Notes: generated by a model from the letters alone, not told the origin. A stretch of DNA of 64,000 nucleotides from Chryseobacterium oncorhynchi (GCF_002899895.1 NZ_PPEI02000004.1:124001-188000), one strand, 5' to 3'. Shown: positions 43,990-54,826, counted from the stretch's first letter. Made by a program: numbers and translations.

Positions 43990-46269
43990 ATGGAGACGCA
44001 AAAATTTAATTATGACAATAATATTGTCAGAGCATTCCTCTATGCAACTATCGTATTCGGACTCGTCGGATTTCTGCTGGGACTTACTGCTGCATTGATG
44101 CTTTTTTATCCCGAATTACCTGAATTTTTATTCGGTACAGATGATACTACTATTAAAAGTTTAGCTTCGGGTAATATTCAGGGATTAATTAACACTCAGG
44201 GAGCCATGGGCTTCGGAAGAATCAGAATGCTTCACACGAGTGCCGTAATTTTTGCCTTTGTTTGTAACTCCTTTTTCTGTGGTGCTTATTATAGCATGCA
44301 AAGACTTCTTAAAACCAGAATGTACAGTGATGCACTTTCATGGATCCACTTCTGGTCTTGGCAGCTTATGATTGTTGCTGTGGTTATTACTTTCCTTATG
44401 GGAATCAATACTTCTAAGGAATATGCTGAACATGAGTGGCCGATTGATATATTAATTACATTCTCTTGGGTGATCTTCGGAATCAATATGTTCGGAACAA
44501 TTGCCAAGAGAAGAGTAAGACATTTATATGTAGCGATATGGTTCTATCTGGCAACGTGGATTGCTGTGGCAATGCTTCACATCTTCAATAACCTGGAAGT
44601 TCCGTTATCTTTCACAAGCTGGAAATCTTATTCTGTATATGCAGGTGTAAAAGATGCATTAGTACAATGGTGGTATGGGCACAATGCGGTAGCATTTGTA
44701 TTAACCACCCCTGTATTAGGTCTTATGTATTACTTTATGCCAAAAGCGGCACAACGACCGGTATTCTCATACAAATTATCCATTATTCACTTCTGGTCGT
44801 TGATCTTTGTATACCTTTGGGCCGGACCTCACCACCTGCAATATACAGCATTACCAGCATGGGCGCAGGCTGTGGGAACAGGATTCTCCATCATGCTTAT
44901 TGCTCCATCTTGGGGAGGTATGCTAAATGGTCTTCTTACCTTAAGAGGAGCCTGGGATAAAGTAAGAGAAAATCCAATTCTTAAATTCTTTGTGGTAGCT
45001 ATTACCTGTTATGGTATGGCCACTTTCGAAGGACCTCTATTGGCAACAAAATCTTTAAATAAAATTGGACACTATACAGACTGGGTTATCGGTCACGTAC
45101 ACTTAGGAGCTCTTGGATGGAATGGTTTCATGGCATTCGGGGTAGTATATTATTTGGTACCAATTATGTGGAGAACGCCACTTTGGTCTAAAAAATTAGC
45201 CAACTGGCACTTCTGGCTGGGAACATTAGGAATTATTTTCTACGCCGTTCCGATGTATATTTCAGGATTTACACAGGGATTGATGTGGAAACAGTTCAAC
45301 CCGGACGGAACATTATTGTGGAAAAACTGGTTAGATACCGTGACTGCAATTATTCCATACTTTAAAATGAGATTCTTAGGAGGTATCCTTTATCTTTCCG
45401 GAGCAATCTTGATGGTCATTAATGTTATCAAAACGGTTAAAGCCGGTTCATTCCAGAAAAATGTTCCTGCAGAAGCCCCTGCATTAGCCAACATTGGTGG
45501 TACCAGAAAAGAAGGAGAAGGTGTTCACCTTTGGTTAGAAAGAACGCCAACCCTGCTTTCCATATTAGCTTTTATCACGATAGCAATAGGTGGACTTGTA
45601 GAAATCGTTCCAACCTTATCACTTAAGCAAAGTGTTCCTACCATTACCGCTGTAAAGCCCTATACTCCACTAGAATTGGAAGGAAGAGATTTATATATCC
45701 GTGAAGGATGTAACTCTTGTCACTCTCAGATGATCAGACCTTTCCGTGATGAAGTATTGAGATTTGAAGGAAAAAACGGACAGTATTCCAAAGCGGGAGA
45801 GTTTATCTATGACAGACCATTCCTTTGGGGATCTAAGAGAACCGGTCCGGATCTTCATAGAGAAGGAGGCAGAAACCCAGATTCATGGCACTTTAAGCAC
45901 ATGTATAACCCAAGAATTACTTCTGCAGGTTCCATTATGCCACGTTTCCCTTGGTTAATTACCAATAAACTGGACCGTACACAAATGGTAGATAAGATGA
46001 AGCTGATGAAAAACTCTTTTGATGTACCATACACGAAAGCTCAGATTGACTCTGCAAATCAATGGGCAGACAACCAGTCTAAAGCCATTGTACAGAGAAT
46101 TTATTCAGAAGCTACTGATGTAAAAGATCAGATGGTCAAAGAAAAAGGAGCAAAAGGAGCTGCTTATGTACCACTTGAACAAAGAGAAATTGTTGCAATG
46201 ATCGCTTACCTGCAAAGATTAGGTACAGACATTAAAACAACACAGATTCAAACAGCAAGTGTAAAGTAA
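43990..46269 (+). CDS. ccoNO: cbb3-type cytochrome c oxidase, fused subunits I and II (CcoNO)
   Basis: A 759-residue protein from the ATG at 43990. Residues 1-~480 are CcoN, with twelve-plus helices. Haem and CuB histidines lie in HTSAVIFAF, WYGHNAVAFVLT, WAGPHHLQY and HVHLGALGWN. Residues ~530-759 are CcoO, with the c-haem site CNSCH at 574-578 followed by SQMIRPFRDE. The NO fusion is characteristic of Bacteroidota. The complex reduces O2 with high affinity at the inner membrane. It precedes ccoP by 18 bases. Confidence 0.95.
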   Translation: METQKFNYDNNIVRAFLYATIVFGLVGFLLGLTAALMLFYPELPEFLFGTDDTTIKSLASGNIQGLINTQGAMGFGRIRMLHTSAVIFAFVCNSFFCGAYYSMQRLLKTRMYSDALSWIHFWSWQLMIVAVVITFLMGINTSKEYAEHEWPIDILITFSWVIFGINMFGTIAKRRVRHLYVAIWFYLATWIAVAMLHIFNNLEVPLSFTSWKSYSVYAGVKDALVQWWYGHNAVAFVLTTPVLGLMYYFMPKAAQRPVFSYKLSIIHFWSLIFVYLWAGPHHLQYTALPAWAQAVGTGFSIMLIAPSWGGMLNGLLTLRGAWDKVRENPILKFFVVAITCYGMATFEGPLLATKSLNKIGHYTDWVIGHVHLGALGWNGFMAFGVVYYLVPIMWRTPLWSKKLANWHFWLGTLGIIFYAVPMYISGFTQGLMWKQFNPDGTLLWKNWLDTVTAIIPYFKMRFLGGILYLSGAILMVINVIKTVKAGSFQKNVPAEAPALANIGGTRKEGEGVHLWLERTPTLLSILAFITIAIGGLVEIVPTLSLKQSVPTITAVKPYTPLELEGRDLYIREGCNSCHSQMIRPFRDEVLRFEGKNGQYSKAGEFIYDRPFLWGSKRTGPDLHREGGRNPDSWHFKHMYNPRITSAGSIMPRFPWLITNKLDRTQMVDKMKLMKNSFDVPYTKAQIDSANQWADNQSKAIVQRIYSEATDVKDQMVKEKGAKGAAYVPLEQREIVAMIAYLQRLGTDIKTTQIQTASVK

Positions 46270-46287
46270 TCACTAAAAATTGATGTA

Positions 46288-47175
46288 ATGAAAACGAGAA
46301 CCCCTATTTCAATATATATCGCAACAACGATAGGCTTAACCATTATGGCCTTTGAAATGTTCGCCAGTGATTCAGGATATTTTTCCTCTCCATTTTTCTG
46401 GGCATTGATATTGATTGCCGTTATACTTCTTATGATTATGAACTCTATTGGAGACATGATTGAAAATGAAAGTTTCAGCAGGTTATCCGAGGAAGAGAAA
46501 AAACAGTATCTGGCAGAAAAAAGTGTTCCTTATTATCAAAAACTTTGGAACTCTGCATTCAAAAAACAGTCTGTTACTGAAGAAAAAGACATTCTTATTG
46601 ATCATGGTTTTGATGGAATCACAGAGCTTGATAACTCACTTCCAAAATGGTGGATTGGTTTGTTCTGGTTCGGATGTATCTTCTGTGTAGTGTATTTGAT
46701 GGCCTTTTCTTTCACAGATTATGCTCACCCTGAAGCTGAATACACTAAGGAAACGAAAACCATGCTGGCTTCCATCGCAGAATATGAAAAAACAGCTCCT
46801 CAAATTAATTTGGAAACTGCTAAATACAGCGCAGACAATATTACAGAGGGTCAGGAACTTTTCAAAACCAACTGTGTAACCTGCCACGGAGATGCCGGAA
46901 AAGGAGGTATTGGTCCCAATCTTACCGATACTCATTGGATCAATATCAAAGAAAAAAGTTTATTTAAAAATGTTTTCTGGATGCTTGAAAATGGTTCTCC
47001 AAATAATCCTACTATGAGACCTTTCATTAAGGATGGAACCATTACAGGAAGAGATGCTGAGAAAATTGCAGCCTATATTTATCACATCAATCAGGAAACT
47101 GCTCCTATTACACCAGCCCAAGGTGGCGCTACTCCACAAGGAGAAGTGGCAAAATGGGAAAACGGAAACAACTAA
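46288..47175 (+). CDS. ccoP: cbb3-type cytochrome c oxidase subunit III (CcoP), one-haem form
   Basis: A 295-residue protein. Two membrane helices are at about 5-52 and one at about 125-145. The single c-haem motif is CVTCH at 196-200, with a Met ligand region near NPTMRPF. Proteobacterial CcoP has two haems. This form has one, as seen in Bacteroidota. It accepts electrons from a soluble cytochrome c and passes them to CcoO. The N-terminal helices may replace CcoQ, since no separate ccoQ is visible between the two genes. Confidence 0.93.
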   Translation: MKTRTPISIYIATTIGLTIMAFEMFASDSGYFSSPFFWALILIAVILLMIMNSIGDMIENESFSRLSEEEKKQYLAEKSVPYYQKLWNSAFKKQSVTEEKDILIDHGFDGITELDNSLPKWWIGLFWFGCIFCVVYLMAFSFTDYAHPEAEYTKETKTMLASIAEYEKTAPQINLETAKYSADNITEGQELFKTNCVTCHGDAGKGGIGPNLTDTHWINIKEKSLFKNVFWMLENGSPNNPTMRPFIKDGTITGRDAEKIAAYIYHINQETAPITPAQGGATPQGEVAKWENGNN

Positions 47176-47204
47176 AATTTATTATCTTCTCATATAAACC
47201 ATGC

Positions 47205-47296
47205 CAAGCCCCCTTTAGAACAACACTAACATTTGAATTTTCATTTTTGCTAACTAACCTTTTCAACATTACAAAATGATATAAAGGGGGCTTTTT
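47205..47296. repeat. Inverted repeat with long loop after ccoP
   Basis: AAGCCCCCTTT near 47206-47216 pairs with AAAGGGGGCTT ending near 47293, with about 65 bases between, and is followed by T4. It could be a transcription end for ccoNO-ccoP or a structured RNA. The long loop makes a standard terminator less certain. Confidence 0.55.
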
Positions 47297-47305
47297 AAAA
47301 AACAA

Positions 47306-47393
47306 AATCCGCACCTTGGCTCGTCTTACTCAACTATTCACTTGACAACTACTACACTAAAAATTCCATAATAAGACAGCCAAGGCAGGATTT
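47306..47393. repeat. Long imperfect inverted repeat before tamB
   Basis: The left arm at 47306-47328 (core CCTTGGCTCGTCTTA) and the right arm at 47372-47393 (core TAAGACAGCCAAGG) match along about 22 bases with one or two bulges, with a 43-base loop. Its meaning is unknown. It lies close to the other inverted repeat at 47205-47296, in the gap between ccoP and tamB. No reading frame of note lies in this gap. Confidence 0.6.
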
Positions 47394-47468
47394 TTGCATT
47401 CGCAAAGGGTACCACAACAAAGACCAAATCAAATAGTATTACTATCTTTGTTAGAAACCACATCTCTT

Positions 47469-50400
47469 TTGAAACTAAAAATCAACACTACAAAACTTTT
47501 AAGGCGCACTGCCATCACCATTATTTCAATATTGGTTTTTCTTACCCTGTTGATACTAAGCCTAAGACTTCCTGCTGTTCAAAATTTCATCAAAGACAAA
47601 CTTATTGTTTACCTTGAGAAAAAAATAAAGACCAAGGTAAGCCTTGAAAAAGTCTACATCGGATTTCCCAACAGTCTTGTGATGGAAAACCTTTACCTGA
47701 AAGGACAGGATGTAGATACTCTTTTGGCTGTAAAAAAACTGGATGTAGGTTTACACATGCTAAAGCTCATCAACTCTACGGCAGATATTACCTCTATAGA
47801 AATGGAGGGAACACGCGCCAATGTTGTAAGAAAACCGGATGGCAAATTCAATTTTGATTATATCATTGATGCCTTTGCTACCAGTGACAAGGAAGAAAGT
47901 TCTTCCAAGCCATTCATTATTTCTCTTGATAAAATTAAATTAAAGGACATAGGTGTTACATTCAACGATCAGCAGTCAAAGAATGATATTAAGCTCTATT
48001 TTAAATCTTTTGATACAAGAGTCAAAACCTTTGATCTCAGCAAAAATAAATATGCTGTCAACGATATTAACCTTGACGGATTAAAATTAAAGCTAAAACA
48101 AGGAATTTTAGAAGAGGTTTCTAAAAAGGTTGAGAAGAAAGTAGATTCACTCAACGAGAAGAAGCCTATGAGTATTGGACTGAGAGGCATCAAGCTTACT
48201 CATTTTGATATTGATTATGGTGATGAAAATACAAAAACTTTTGCCAAGGTTATATTTAAAGAATTAAGTACAAAGGTTAATAAACTTGATCTTGAAAACA
48301 ATTCCTATAATGTTGCCAATGTATTCCTTTCCGGAGCAGACATTAATGCCAACCTTTATCTTCCTGCACAAAACGCTAATCCGAAAAATTCAAAAGAACC
48401 AGAACCATCAAAAGTTTCTGATCAGGGTAAAGCCATGAATCTTCTACTAGGAAAACTGGTTCTGAATGATGTAAAGGCAACCTACAACAATACAGCCGTT
48501 GCTCCGACCAAGCAGGGAATGGACTTCAATCACCTGAATTTTGCTAAAATGAATGTGGAAGTAAGAAGCTTCAAAATGGAGAATAATACTTTTGCAGGAA
48601 CAGTTAATTCTGCGGAAATTAGAGAAGCAAGAGGTTTGGATATTCAAAAATTCAATACGGATTTTGTATATGCGGAAAAAGAAGCTTATCTCAAGGATCT
48701 TTATCTGCAAACTCCGAAAACAGTCCTGCGTGATGAGGTTATTTTAAACTATAACTCAATAGATCAACTTACTTCAAATCTTGGTGCTGTAAAGATTTCA
48801 GCCAATATCAAGGATTCTAAAATTGGTTTTTCAGATATTTTAAATTTGGTTCCTACTTTAAGAAATACAGTTCCATTCAATAAATATCCGAATGCGATAC
48901 TCAATGTAAATGCCAATGTAAAAGGAAGTGTAAATGATCTTTTAATTCAGGATCTTAAAGTTTCAGGATTGGATCAATTGAGGGTGGCTGCATCAGGAAG
49001 AATCAAAAATGCCATGAATCCTGATCAGTTGTATTATGATGTAAGAATTGGAGAGTTTTCTTCCAATGCCAAAACTATTTTCAATCTTGTTCCAAAAAAT
49101 ACAATCCCATCCAATATTGCTCTTCCATCCAATTTCAGTATAAAAGGAAATGCAAAGGGAACCACTAAAATGGTTACTACTGACCTCAACCTCTACTCTA
49201 CCCTTGGAAATGCCGCAATCATTGCCAATGTTGATATGCGTAGAAAAAATCATGAACTGTATGATATAAAAGCTAATCTTCAGGGAGTTCAGGTTGGAAA
49301 AATTATTCAGAATAAAGATATAGGACCTGTTACTGCTCAAATTGCAGCAAAAGGAGAAAGCTTTGATTTTAAAAATGCCAATGCAGATTTAAAAGGACAT
49401 GTTGCCTCTGCAGTGTATAAAGGCTATCGTTATCAAAATATGAACTTAACAGGTAAGATCAATAAAGGTGCTTATCATGTTATTTTAAATTCAAAAGATC
49501 CGAATGCAGACTTACAATTAACTGCCTCCGGAATTTATGATGAAAAAAATCCTACCGTAAAAATAAATGGTGAAGTCATCAAACTGGATGTGAATAAACT
49601 TGGCTTCTATGAAAAACCAATGATTCTGGCGGGAAAAATTGATGGAGACTTTACAAGCCTTGATCCTAATAATCTGAATGGTTATTTAAACCTTAAGGAC
49701 TTTGCATTTTCTGACACCAAGGAGGTTTACCCTGTACAGGAAGTTTATCTGAAAGCATCTTCAACGGCTGACTCTACACATATTCTTTTCAATTCTCAGA
49801 TTGCAGATGTTGAGCTGAAAGGAAAATATAAACTTACACAGATCTTTGGTTCTTTAACCCAAACGATTAATCAATACTATCAGTTCCAGAAACCGGATAA
49901 AACACAGAAAATAGATCCGGGACAGCATTTCACATTGAATGCAAAGGTGAAAAATGATGATTTGATTAGAAAATTCGTTCCGGATCTGAAAAGTTTTGAA
50001 ACAATTAATCTAACCGGAAATTATGATGCCGATTCTCAAAAAATTGAAATCGACGGACAAATTCCACAGTTATTATATGGTGAAAATACTATTGAAAAAG
50101 GTGTTTTAAAAGTAACCAATGAAAATCAGGCTTTACAGTACAGTCTTAACGTTGCTGCTTTAAAAAGTTCAAGCTTTTCCATAAACAAGATTGATATCAA
50201 TGGAGATGTTGCAGATAATACGATCAACTATAATGTCACAACAAAGGATGATAAGGACGCTACCCGCTTCCTCATTGCAGGAAGTGCAAAATCCATGAAT
50301 GACATTACAGAGGTTTCCCTGAATCCTAATGGTTTAAAACTAAACTATACGGATTGGAATATTGCAGAAAACAATAAAATTCAAATCAGTAGCAAAGGAA

Positions 50401-52499
50401 TACTGGCAGATAACTTCACACTAACGAATGGGGCCAGCCAAATCTCTATACAATCAGAAAGCGACCGCCCAAGTAGCCCTTTAAACATAGCATTGAAGGA
50501 CTTTAAAATTGAAACTATCACAGAACTGATTAAAAAAGATACGATTCTGGCAAGGGGAACCATCAACGGAACGGCTCAGCTTAGAGATGTAACAAAGGAT
50601 ATGACTTTCACCTCAGACTTGAATATTTCTGATCTGATTGTCTATGGAAGTGCTATTGGAAATCTGGCCATTAAAGTGAACAATTCTTCACCGAAACTTT
50701 TAAATGCTGACATTACCCTTTCCGGAAACAATAATGATGTGAGAATTCTGGGCGACTATAATACTTCTTCAAGCACTTTTGACCTGAACATGGCCATCAA
50801 CCAGCTTCAAATGAAAAGTATTCAAGGTTTTTCAATGAATGCTCTTACCAATACGGAAGGGTATCTTTCAGGAAATTTAAAAATTACAGGAACCACTGAT
50901 AAACCCAATGTTTTAGGAAAAGTAAAGTTCAATGATGCTGGGCTGGAAATTGCCAAAACAGGAAGTGATTTCAGAAAGCTGAATGATGAAATAGATTTTA
51001 CCAGCCGTGGAATTGAATTCAATAAATTTAAAATTAACGATAAAGACGGAAATGCTTTGGTTGTAGACGGGCAGGTGCTTACACAAACCTACAGGGATTT
51101 CGCGTTTAATCTTAATGTAAATGCCAAGGATTTCAAGGTTGTCAACTCTCAAAAATCAAATGACGCTATGATGTACGGTGTTCTTGCCATTGATGCAGGA
51201 CTTCGTATCCGTGGAAATCTGGATTTACCAAAGGTAGACGGAAAATTAAGTATTGCTGACAATACAGACTTCACATTTGTTCTTCCACAGTCTACTCCAT
51301 CTTTACAAGAGAGAGATGGTATTGTAGAATTTGTAGATCAGGATCAGGTCGTTTTAAATAAAACAGTGAAAGCGGATTCCCTTAATGCCCAAAGCCGTAT
51401 TAAAGGAATGGATGTAAGCGTCAATATTGAGGTAAGCAAGGAAGCAAAACTTTCCATTGTTATCGACAAGGCGAATGGCGATTTTGTACAGTTACAAGGA
51501 GAGGCAGAACTTACAGGAGGAATTGATCCTTCAGGAAAAACCACATTGGTAGGAGTATACCAAGTAGAGAAAGGAAGTTATGATCTTTCTGTAAGCTTCC
51601 TGAAACGTAAATTTGATATTCAGAAAGGAAGTACCATCACCTGGACAGGTGAACCTACGATGGCTATCATGGACATTACGGCTGTTTATAAAACGGAAGC
51701 AGCCCCTATTGATCTTGTAGAACAGCAGATAGGTACTGAAGGCGGAGCATCCCTGATGAATCAGTTTAAGCAGAGAATACCATTCAATGCTTTATTGAAA
51801 ATGAAAGGAGAGCTCTTGAAACCTCAACTTAGCTTTGACGTTACCACAGACGAAAAAAATAATTCTGTATCTACAAATGTAAAGGATGTTGTTGATCAAA
51901 AATTGGCCCAGCTCAGAACACAGGAGTCTGAATTGAATAAACAGGTATTTGCATTACTGCTTCTGAATCGCTTTATCGGAGAAAACCCGTTTGAAAGTGG
52001 TGCCGGAATGTCTGCAGAAACCATGGCAAGACAAAGTGTGAGTAAAATTTTATCTCAACAGCTTAATAATCTTGCTTCCGGTTTAATAAAAGGGGTAGAC
52101 CTTAACTTTGGTCTGGATTCTTCGGAGGATTATTCTACGGGACAAAAAAATACAAGAACCGACCTTAATGTAGATATCAGTAAAAAACTATTAAATGACC
52201 GATTGAAAGTAACGGTAGGAAGTAACTTCGGACTGGAAGGCCAAGCCCGCCAGAATGAAAACATGACCAATATTGCAGGTAACGTTTCTGTAGATTACAG
52301 TCTTTCCAAAGATGGAAGATATATGCTGCGTGCTTACCGTAAGGATGAATATCAGGTAGCTCTTCAGGGGCAGATCATAGAAACCGGAGTTGGATTTATC
52401 ATTACGTTAGATTATGACAAATTCCGGGAAATCTTCCAAAAAACAAGAGAAAAGAAGCCTAAAAAGAATCAAAACAATCAAGTGGTAGAATTTAAATAA
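47469..52499 (+). CDS. tamB: Translocation and assembly module protein TamB-like
   Basis: A very long protein, 1676 residues from TTG at 47469 (MKLKINTTKLLRRTA). A TTG at 47394 would add 25 residues. A TATCTTTG -7-like element at 47443-47450 supports the inner start. One N-terminal membrane helix (about 15-38) is followed by ~1200 residues of repeated β-strand segments, typical of the AsmA/TamB groove protein that spans the periplasm. The C-terminal ~430 residues form the TamB domain (DVTTDEKNNSVSTNVKDVVD, QVFALLLLNRFIGEN). It works with the Omp85 partner coded just downstream, with overlapping stop and start codons. Role: outer-membrane assembly and lipid transport. Confidence 0.92.
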   Translation: MKLKINTTKLLRRTAITIISILVFLTLLILSLRLPAVQNFIKDKLIVYLEKKIKTKVSLEKVYIGFPNSLVMENLYLKGQDVDTLLAVKKLDVGLHMLKLINSTADITSIEMEGTRANVVRKPDGKFNFDYIIDAFATSDKEESSSKPFIISLDKIKLKDIGVTFNDQQSKNDIKLYFKSFDTRVKTFDLSKNKYAVNDINLDGLKLKLKQGILEEVSKKVEKKVDSLNEKKPMSIGLRGIKLTHFDIDYGDENTKTFAKVIFKELSTKVNKLDLENNSYNVANVFLSGADINANLYLPAQNANPKNSKEPEPSKVSDQGKAMNLLLGKLVLNDVKATYNNTAVAPTKQGMDFNHLNFAKMNVEVRSFKMENNTFAGTVNSAEIREARGLDIQKFNTDFVYAEKEAYLKDLYLQTPKTVLRDEVILNYNSIDQLTSNLGAVKISANIKDSKIGFSDILNLVPTLRNTVPFNKYPNAILNVNANVKGSVNDLLIQDLKVSGLDQLRVAASGRIKNAMNPDQLYYDVRIGEFSSNAKTIFNLVPKNTIPSNIALPSNFSIKGNAKGTTKMVTTDLNLYSTLGNAAIIANVDMRRKNHELYDIKANLQGVQVGKIIQNKDIGPVTAQIAAKGESFDFKNANADLKGHVASAVYKGYRYQNMNLTGKINKGAYHVILNSKDPNADLQLTASGIYDEKNPTVKINGEVIKLDVNKLGFYEKPMILAGKIDGDFTSLDPNNLNGYLNLKDFAFSDTKEVYPVQEVYLKASSTADSTHILFNSQIADVELKGKYKLTQIFGSLTQTINQYYQFQKPDKTQKIDPGQHFTLNAKVKNDDLIRKFVPDLKSFETINLTGNYDADSQKIEIDGQIPQLLYGENTIEKGVLKVTNENQALQYSLNVAALKSSSFSINKIDINGDVADNTINYNVTTKDDKDATRFLIAGSAKSMNDITEVSLNPNGLKLNYTDWNIAENNKIQISSKGILADNFTLTNGASQISIQSESDRPSSPLNIALKDFKIETITELIKKDTILARGTINGTAQLRDVTKDMTFTSDLNISDLIVYGSAIGNLAIKVNNSSPKLLNADITLSGNNNDVRILGDYNTSSSTFDLNMAINQLQMKSIQGFSMNALTNTEGYLSGNLKITGTTDKPNVLGKVKFNDAGLEIAKTGSDFRKLNDEIDFTSRGIEFNKFKINDKDGNALVVDGQVLTQTYRDFAFNLNVNAKDFKVVNSQKSNDAMMYGVLAIDAGLRIRGNLDLPKVDGKLSIADNTDFTFVLPQSTPSLQERDGIVEFVDQDQVVLNKTVKADSLNAQSRIKGMDVSVNIEVSKEAKLSIVIDKANGDFVQLQGEAELTGGIDPSGKTTLVGVYQVEKGSYDLSVSFLKRKFDIQKGSTITWTGEPTMAIMDITAVYKTEAAPIDLVEQQIGTEGGASLMNQFKQRIPFNALLKMKGELLKPQLSFDVTTDEKNNSVSTNVKDVVDQKLAQLRTQESELNKQVFALLLLNRFIGENPFESGAGMSAETMARQSVSKILSQQLNNLASGLIKGVDLNFGLDSSEDYSTGQKNTRTDLNVDISKKLLNDRLKVTVGSNFGLEGQARQNENMTNIAGNVSVDYSLSKDGRYMLRAYRKDEYQVALQGQIIETGVGFIITLDYDKFREIFQKTREKKPKKNQNNQVVEFK

Positions 52500-54826
52500 T
52501 GAGTAACACATTTCATACATATTGTAAATATCTGTTAGTTTCCGGGCTGGCATCGTCTGTGGTCTCCTGCAGCAACACAAGGTTTTTGAAAGAAAATCAG
52601 ATGCTCTACACCGGGGCAACCGTAAAGATTGAAAACGATACCATTTCAAAAAAAGAAAAAAAAGAACTTCAGTCTGCACTGGAAGCAAATCTTACCCCAA
52701 AACCCAATTCTACTTTCTTAGGAATGCGTCCTAAACTCTATTTCTATAATATTGCCAAGGAACCTAAAAAAGATAAAGGGTTTAATTATTGGCTTAAATA
52801 TAAAATGGGTGAGAAACCTGTATTATTAGGAGATGTAGACCGTGAGTTCAACAAGGATATTATTGAGAATTATTCTGAAAACAAGGGATATTTTAATGCA
52901 AAAGCAACCTATGATACAGTTTCCAAGAACAAAAAAGCACAGGTTATCTATACGGTAAGACCTGGTGCTAGATATCTTGTTGACGGAGTAAAGTTTCAGA
53001 AAGATTCTACCCTCATTAATCAGGAAATTCAGAATTTAGCCAATAAAACTATTCTTAAAAATGGAAGACCATTTGATCTTGATGTGATTAAAGCAGAAAG
53101 AGAAAGAATTGATAATAGCTTAAAGGAAAGAGGGTTTTATTATTTTCACCCCGATAATATCATTGTGCAAGCAGACAGCACTGTGAACAAAAATCACAAA
53201 GTAGAGCTGAATGTAAAGCTTAAAGAAAATACTCCCAATTTAGCAACCCAACAGTTTAGTATTGATAAGGTTGTTGTATTTCCCAACTATAATATTCAGG
53301 ATGTAAAAGATGGGAAGTACTCTATTCCTATGGACAAGGATTCCCTTGGTAAATATGCATTTGATGATATTTATGTCATTGATCCGCAGCATAAGTTCAA
53401 ACCAAAGATCTTTGACAGGGCTTTATACTTTAAGAAAGGGGATCTTTACAACCGATCAAACCATAACCTTACCCTGAATCGATTGATCAGTCTGGGAGTA
53501 TTTAAGTTTGTAAAAAATGAATTTGTAACATCTGATTCTTTGAGTCATAAATTTGATGCTTATTATTTATTAACCCCAAGGCAAATCCAGTCATTACGTC
53601 TGGAAGCATTAGGAAGAACAAACTCGGCAAGCTACGCAGGTAGTGAACTTAACCTAAACTGGACTCACCGAAATTTCTTTCGTGGTGCAGAACAATTTAA
53701 AGCGTCCATATACGGAGCTTTTGATTTCCAGATGGGAGGTGCTCAGGATGCCAATAATATTTTCCGGGCGGGAACGAATGTACAGCTTTCCATCCCGAGA
53801 ATTGTTGCACCATTCCGTTTTCATTCTTCCAGCGAATTTGTTCCTAGAACAAATATCACTTTGGGATATGAATTCCAAAACAGAACAAAATACTATACCC
53901 TTAATAATTTTACAGGTTCATTTGGATATTTATGGAAAGAAAATGCCAGAAAAGAACATGAGCTGAAAGTAATTGACATTACATTGGTTTCTCCAGCAAA
54001 GGTTACAGCAGCATATGAAACGATGTCCGAAGGCAACCCTGCAATGAAGCGAATTGTAGAAAGGCAACTTATTTTTGGGCCTACCTACTCTTATACGTAT
54101 ACCAATACTATGCAGCCAAAGACCAATACCATTTATTATAAAGGGACACTTGATCTGGCAGGAAATATCACAGGATTGGCTACAGGAGCCGATGTAAAAA
54201 AAGATAAGGAAAGAAAGATTTTTGGAATCCCTTTCAGTCAGTATGTAAAGATTGAAAACGATTTCAGGTTCTATCATAAGTTTACAGAGAAATCTTCATT
54301 GGCCACAAGATTCATTGGAGGAATTGCTTATCCTTATGGGAATTCAGAATTTGTTCCTTTTTCGAAACAGTTTTTCTCAGGGGGAAGTAATAGCATTAGG
54401 GCGTTCAGAGCAAGAACGCTGGGTCCCGGAAGTTTTGATCCAAGAACAATAGATCCAGGAACTTATTTTGACCAGTCCGGAGATATTAAACTGGAATTAA
54501 ATGCAGAGTACCGAGCTAACCTTTATAAGTTTTTAAATGCCGCAGTCTTTGTAGATGCCGGAAATATCTGGTTGCTTAATGATGATAAAAATAGACCCGG
54601 AGCAAAATTTACGAAAGACTTTTTGAACGAAATTGCCGTAGGTGCCGGAGTTGGCCTAAGACTTGATTTTTCTATTCTAATTTTAAGATTAGACTTAGCA
54701 ATGCCTTTGAGAGTACCTTACTATGAAAAAGGAAACAGATGGGCTTTCGATAAAATTAATTTCGGAGATTCAAACTGGAGAAAAGATAATCTTGTTTTCA
54801 ATATTGCCATCGGATATCCTTTTTAA
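52499..54826 (+). CDS. Omp85-family lipoprotein TamL, TamB partner
   Basis: A 775-residue outer-membrane protein. The start ATG overlaps the tamB stop (TAATG). The N-terminus is a lipoprotein signal: SSVVSC, with Cys24 as the lipid-modified residue, where TamA of proteobacteria has an ordinary signal peptide. This is the TamL form of Bacteroidota. POTRA domains (about 30-360) and a 16-stranded barrel (about 370-775) follow. The RGD-like loop region FSGGSNSIRAFRARTLGPG near 630 is the Omp85 lid motif. It exports or assembles outer-membrane components with TamB. Confidence 0.93.
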   Translation: MSNTFHTYCKYLLVSGLASSVVSCSNTRFLKENQMLYTGATVKIENDTISKKEKKELQSALEANLTPKPNSTFLGMRPKLYFYNIAKEPKKDKGFNYWLKYKMGEKPVLLGDVDREFNKDIIENYSENKGYFNAKATYDTVSKNKKAQVIYTVRPGARYLVDGVKFQKDSTLINQEIQNLANKTILKNGRPFDLDVIKAERERIDNSLKERGFYYFHPDNIIVQADSTVNKNHKVELNVKLKENTPNLATQQFSIDKVVVFPNYNIQDVKDGKYSIPMDKDSLGKYAFDDIYVIDPQHKFKPKIFDRALYFKKGDLYNRSNHNLTLNRLISLGVFKFVKNEFVTSDSLSHKFDAYYLLTPRQIQSLRLEALGRTNSASYAGSELNLNWTHRNFFRGAEQFKASIYGAFDFQMGGAQDANNIFRAGTNVQLSIPRIVAPFRFHSSSEFVPRTNITLGYEFQNRTKYYTLNNFTGSFGYLWKENARKEHELKVIDITLVSPAKVTAAYETMSEGNPAMKRIVERQLIFGPTYSYTYTNTMQPKTNTIYYKGTLDLAGNITGLATGADVKKDKERKIFGIPFSQYVKIENDFRFYHKFTEKSSLATRFIGGIAYPYGNSEFVPFSKQFFSGGSNSIRAFRARTLGPGSFDPRTIDPGTYFDQSGDIKLELNAEYRANLYKFLNAAVFVDAGNIWLLNDDKNRPGAKFTKDFLNEIAVGAGVGLRLDFSILILRLDLAMPLRVPYYEKGNRWAFDKINFGDSNWRKDNLVFNIAIGYPF

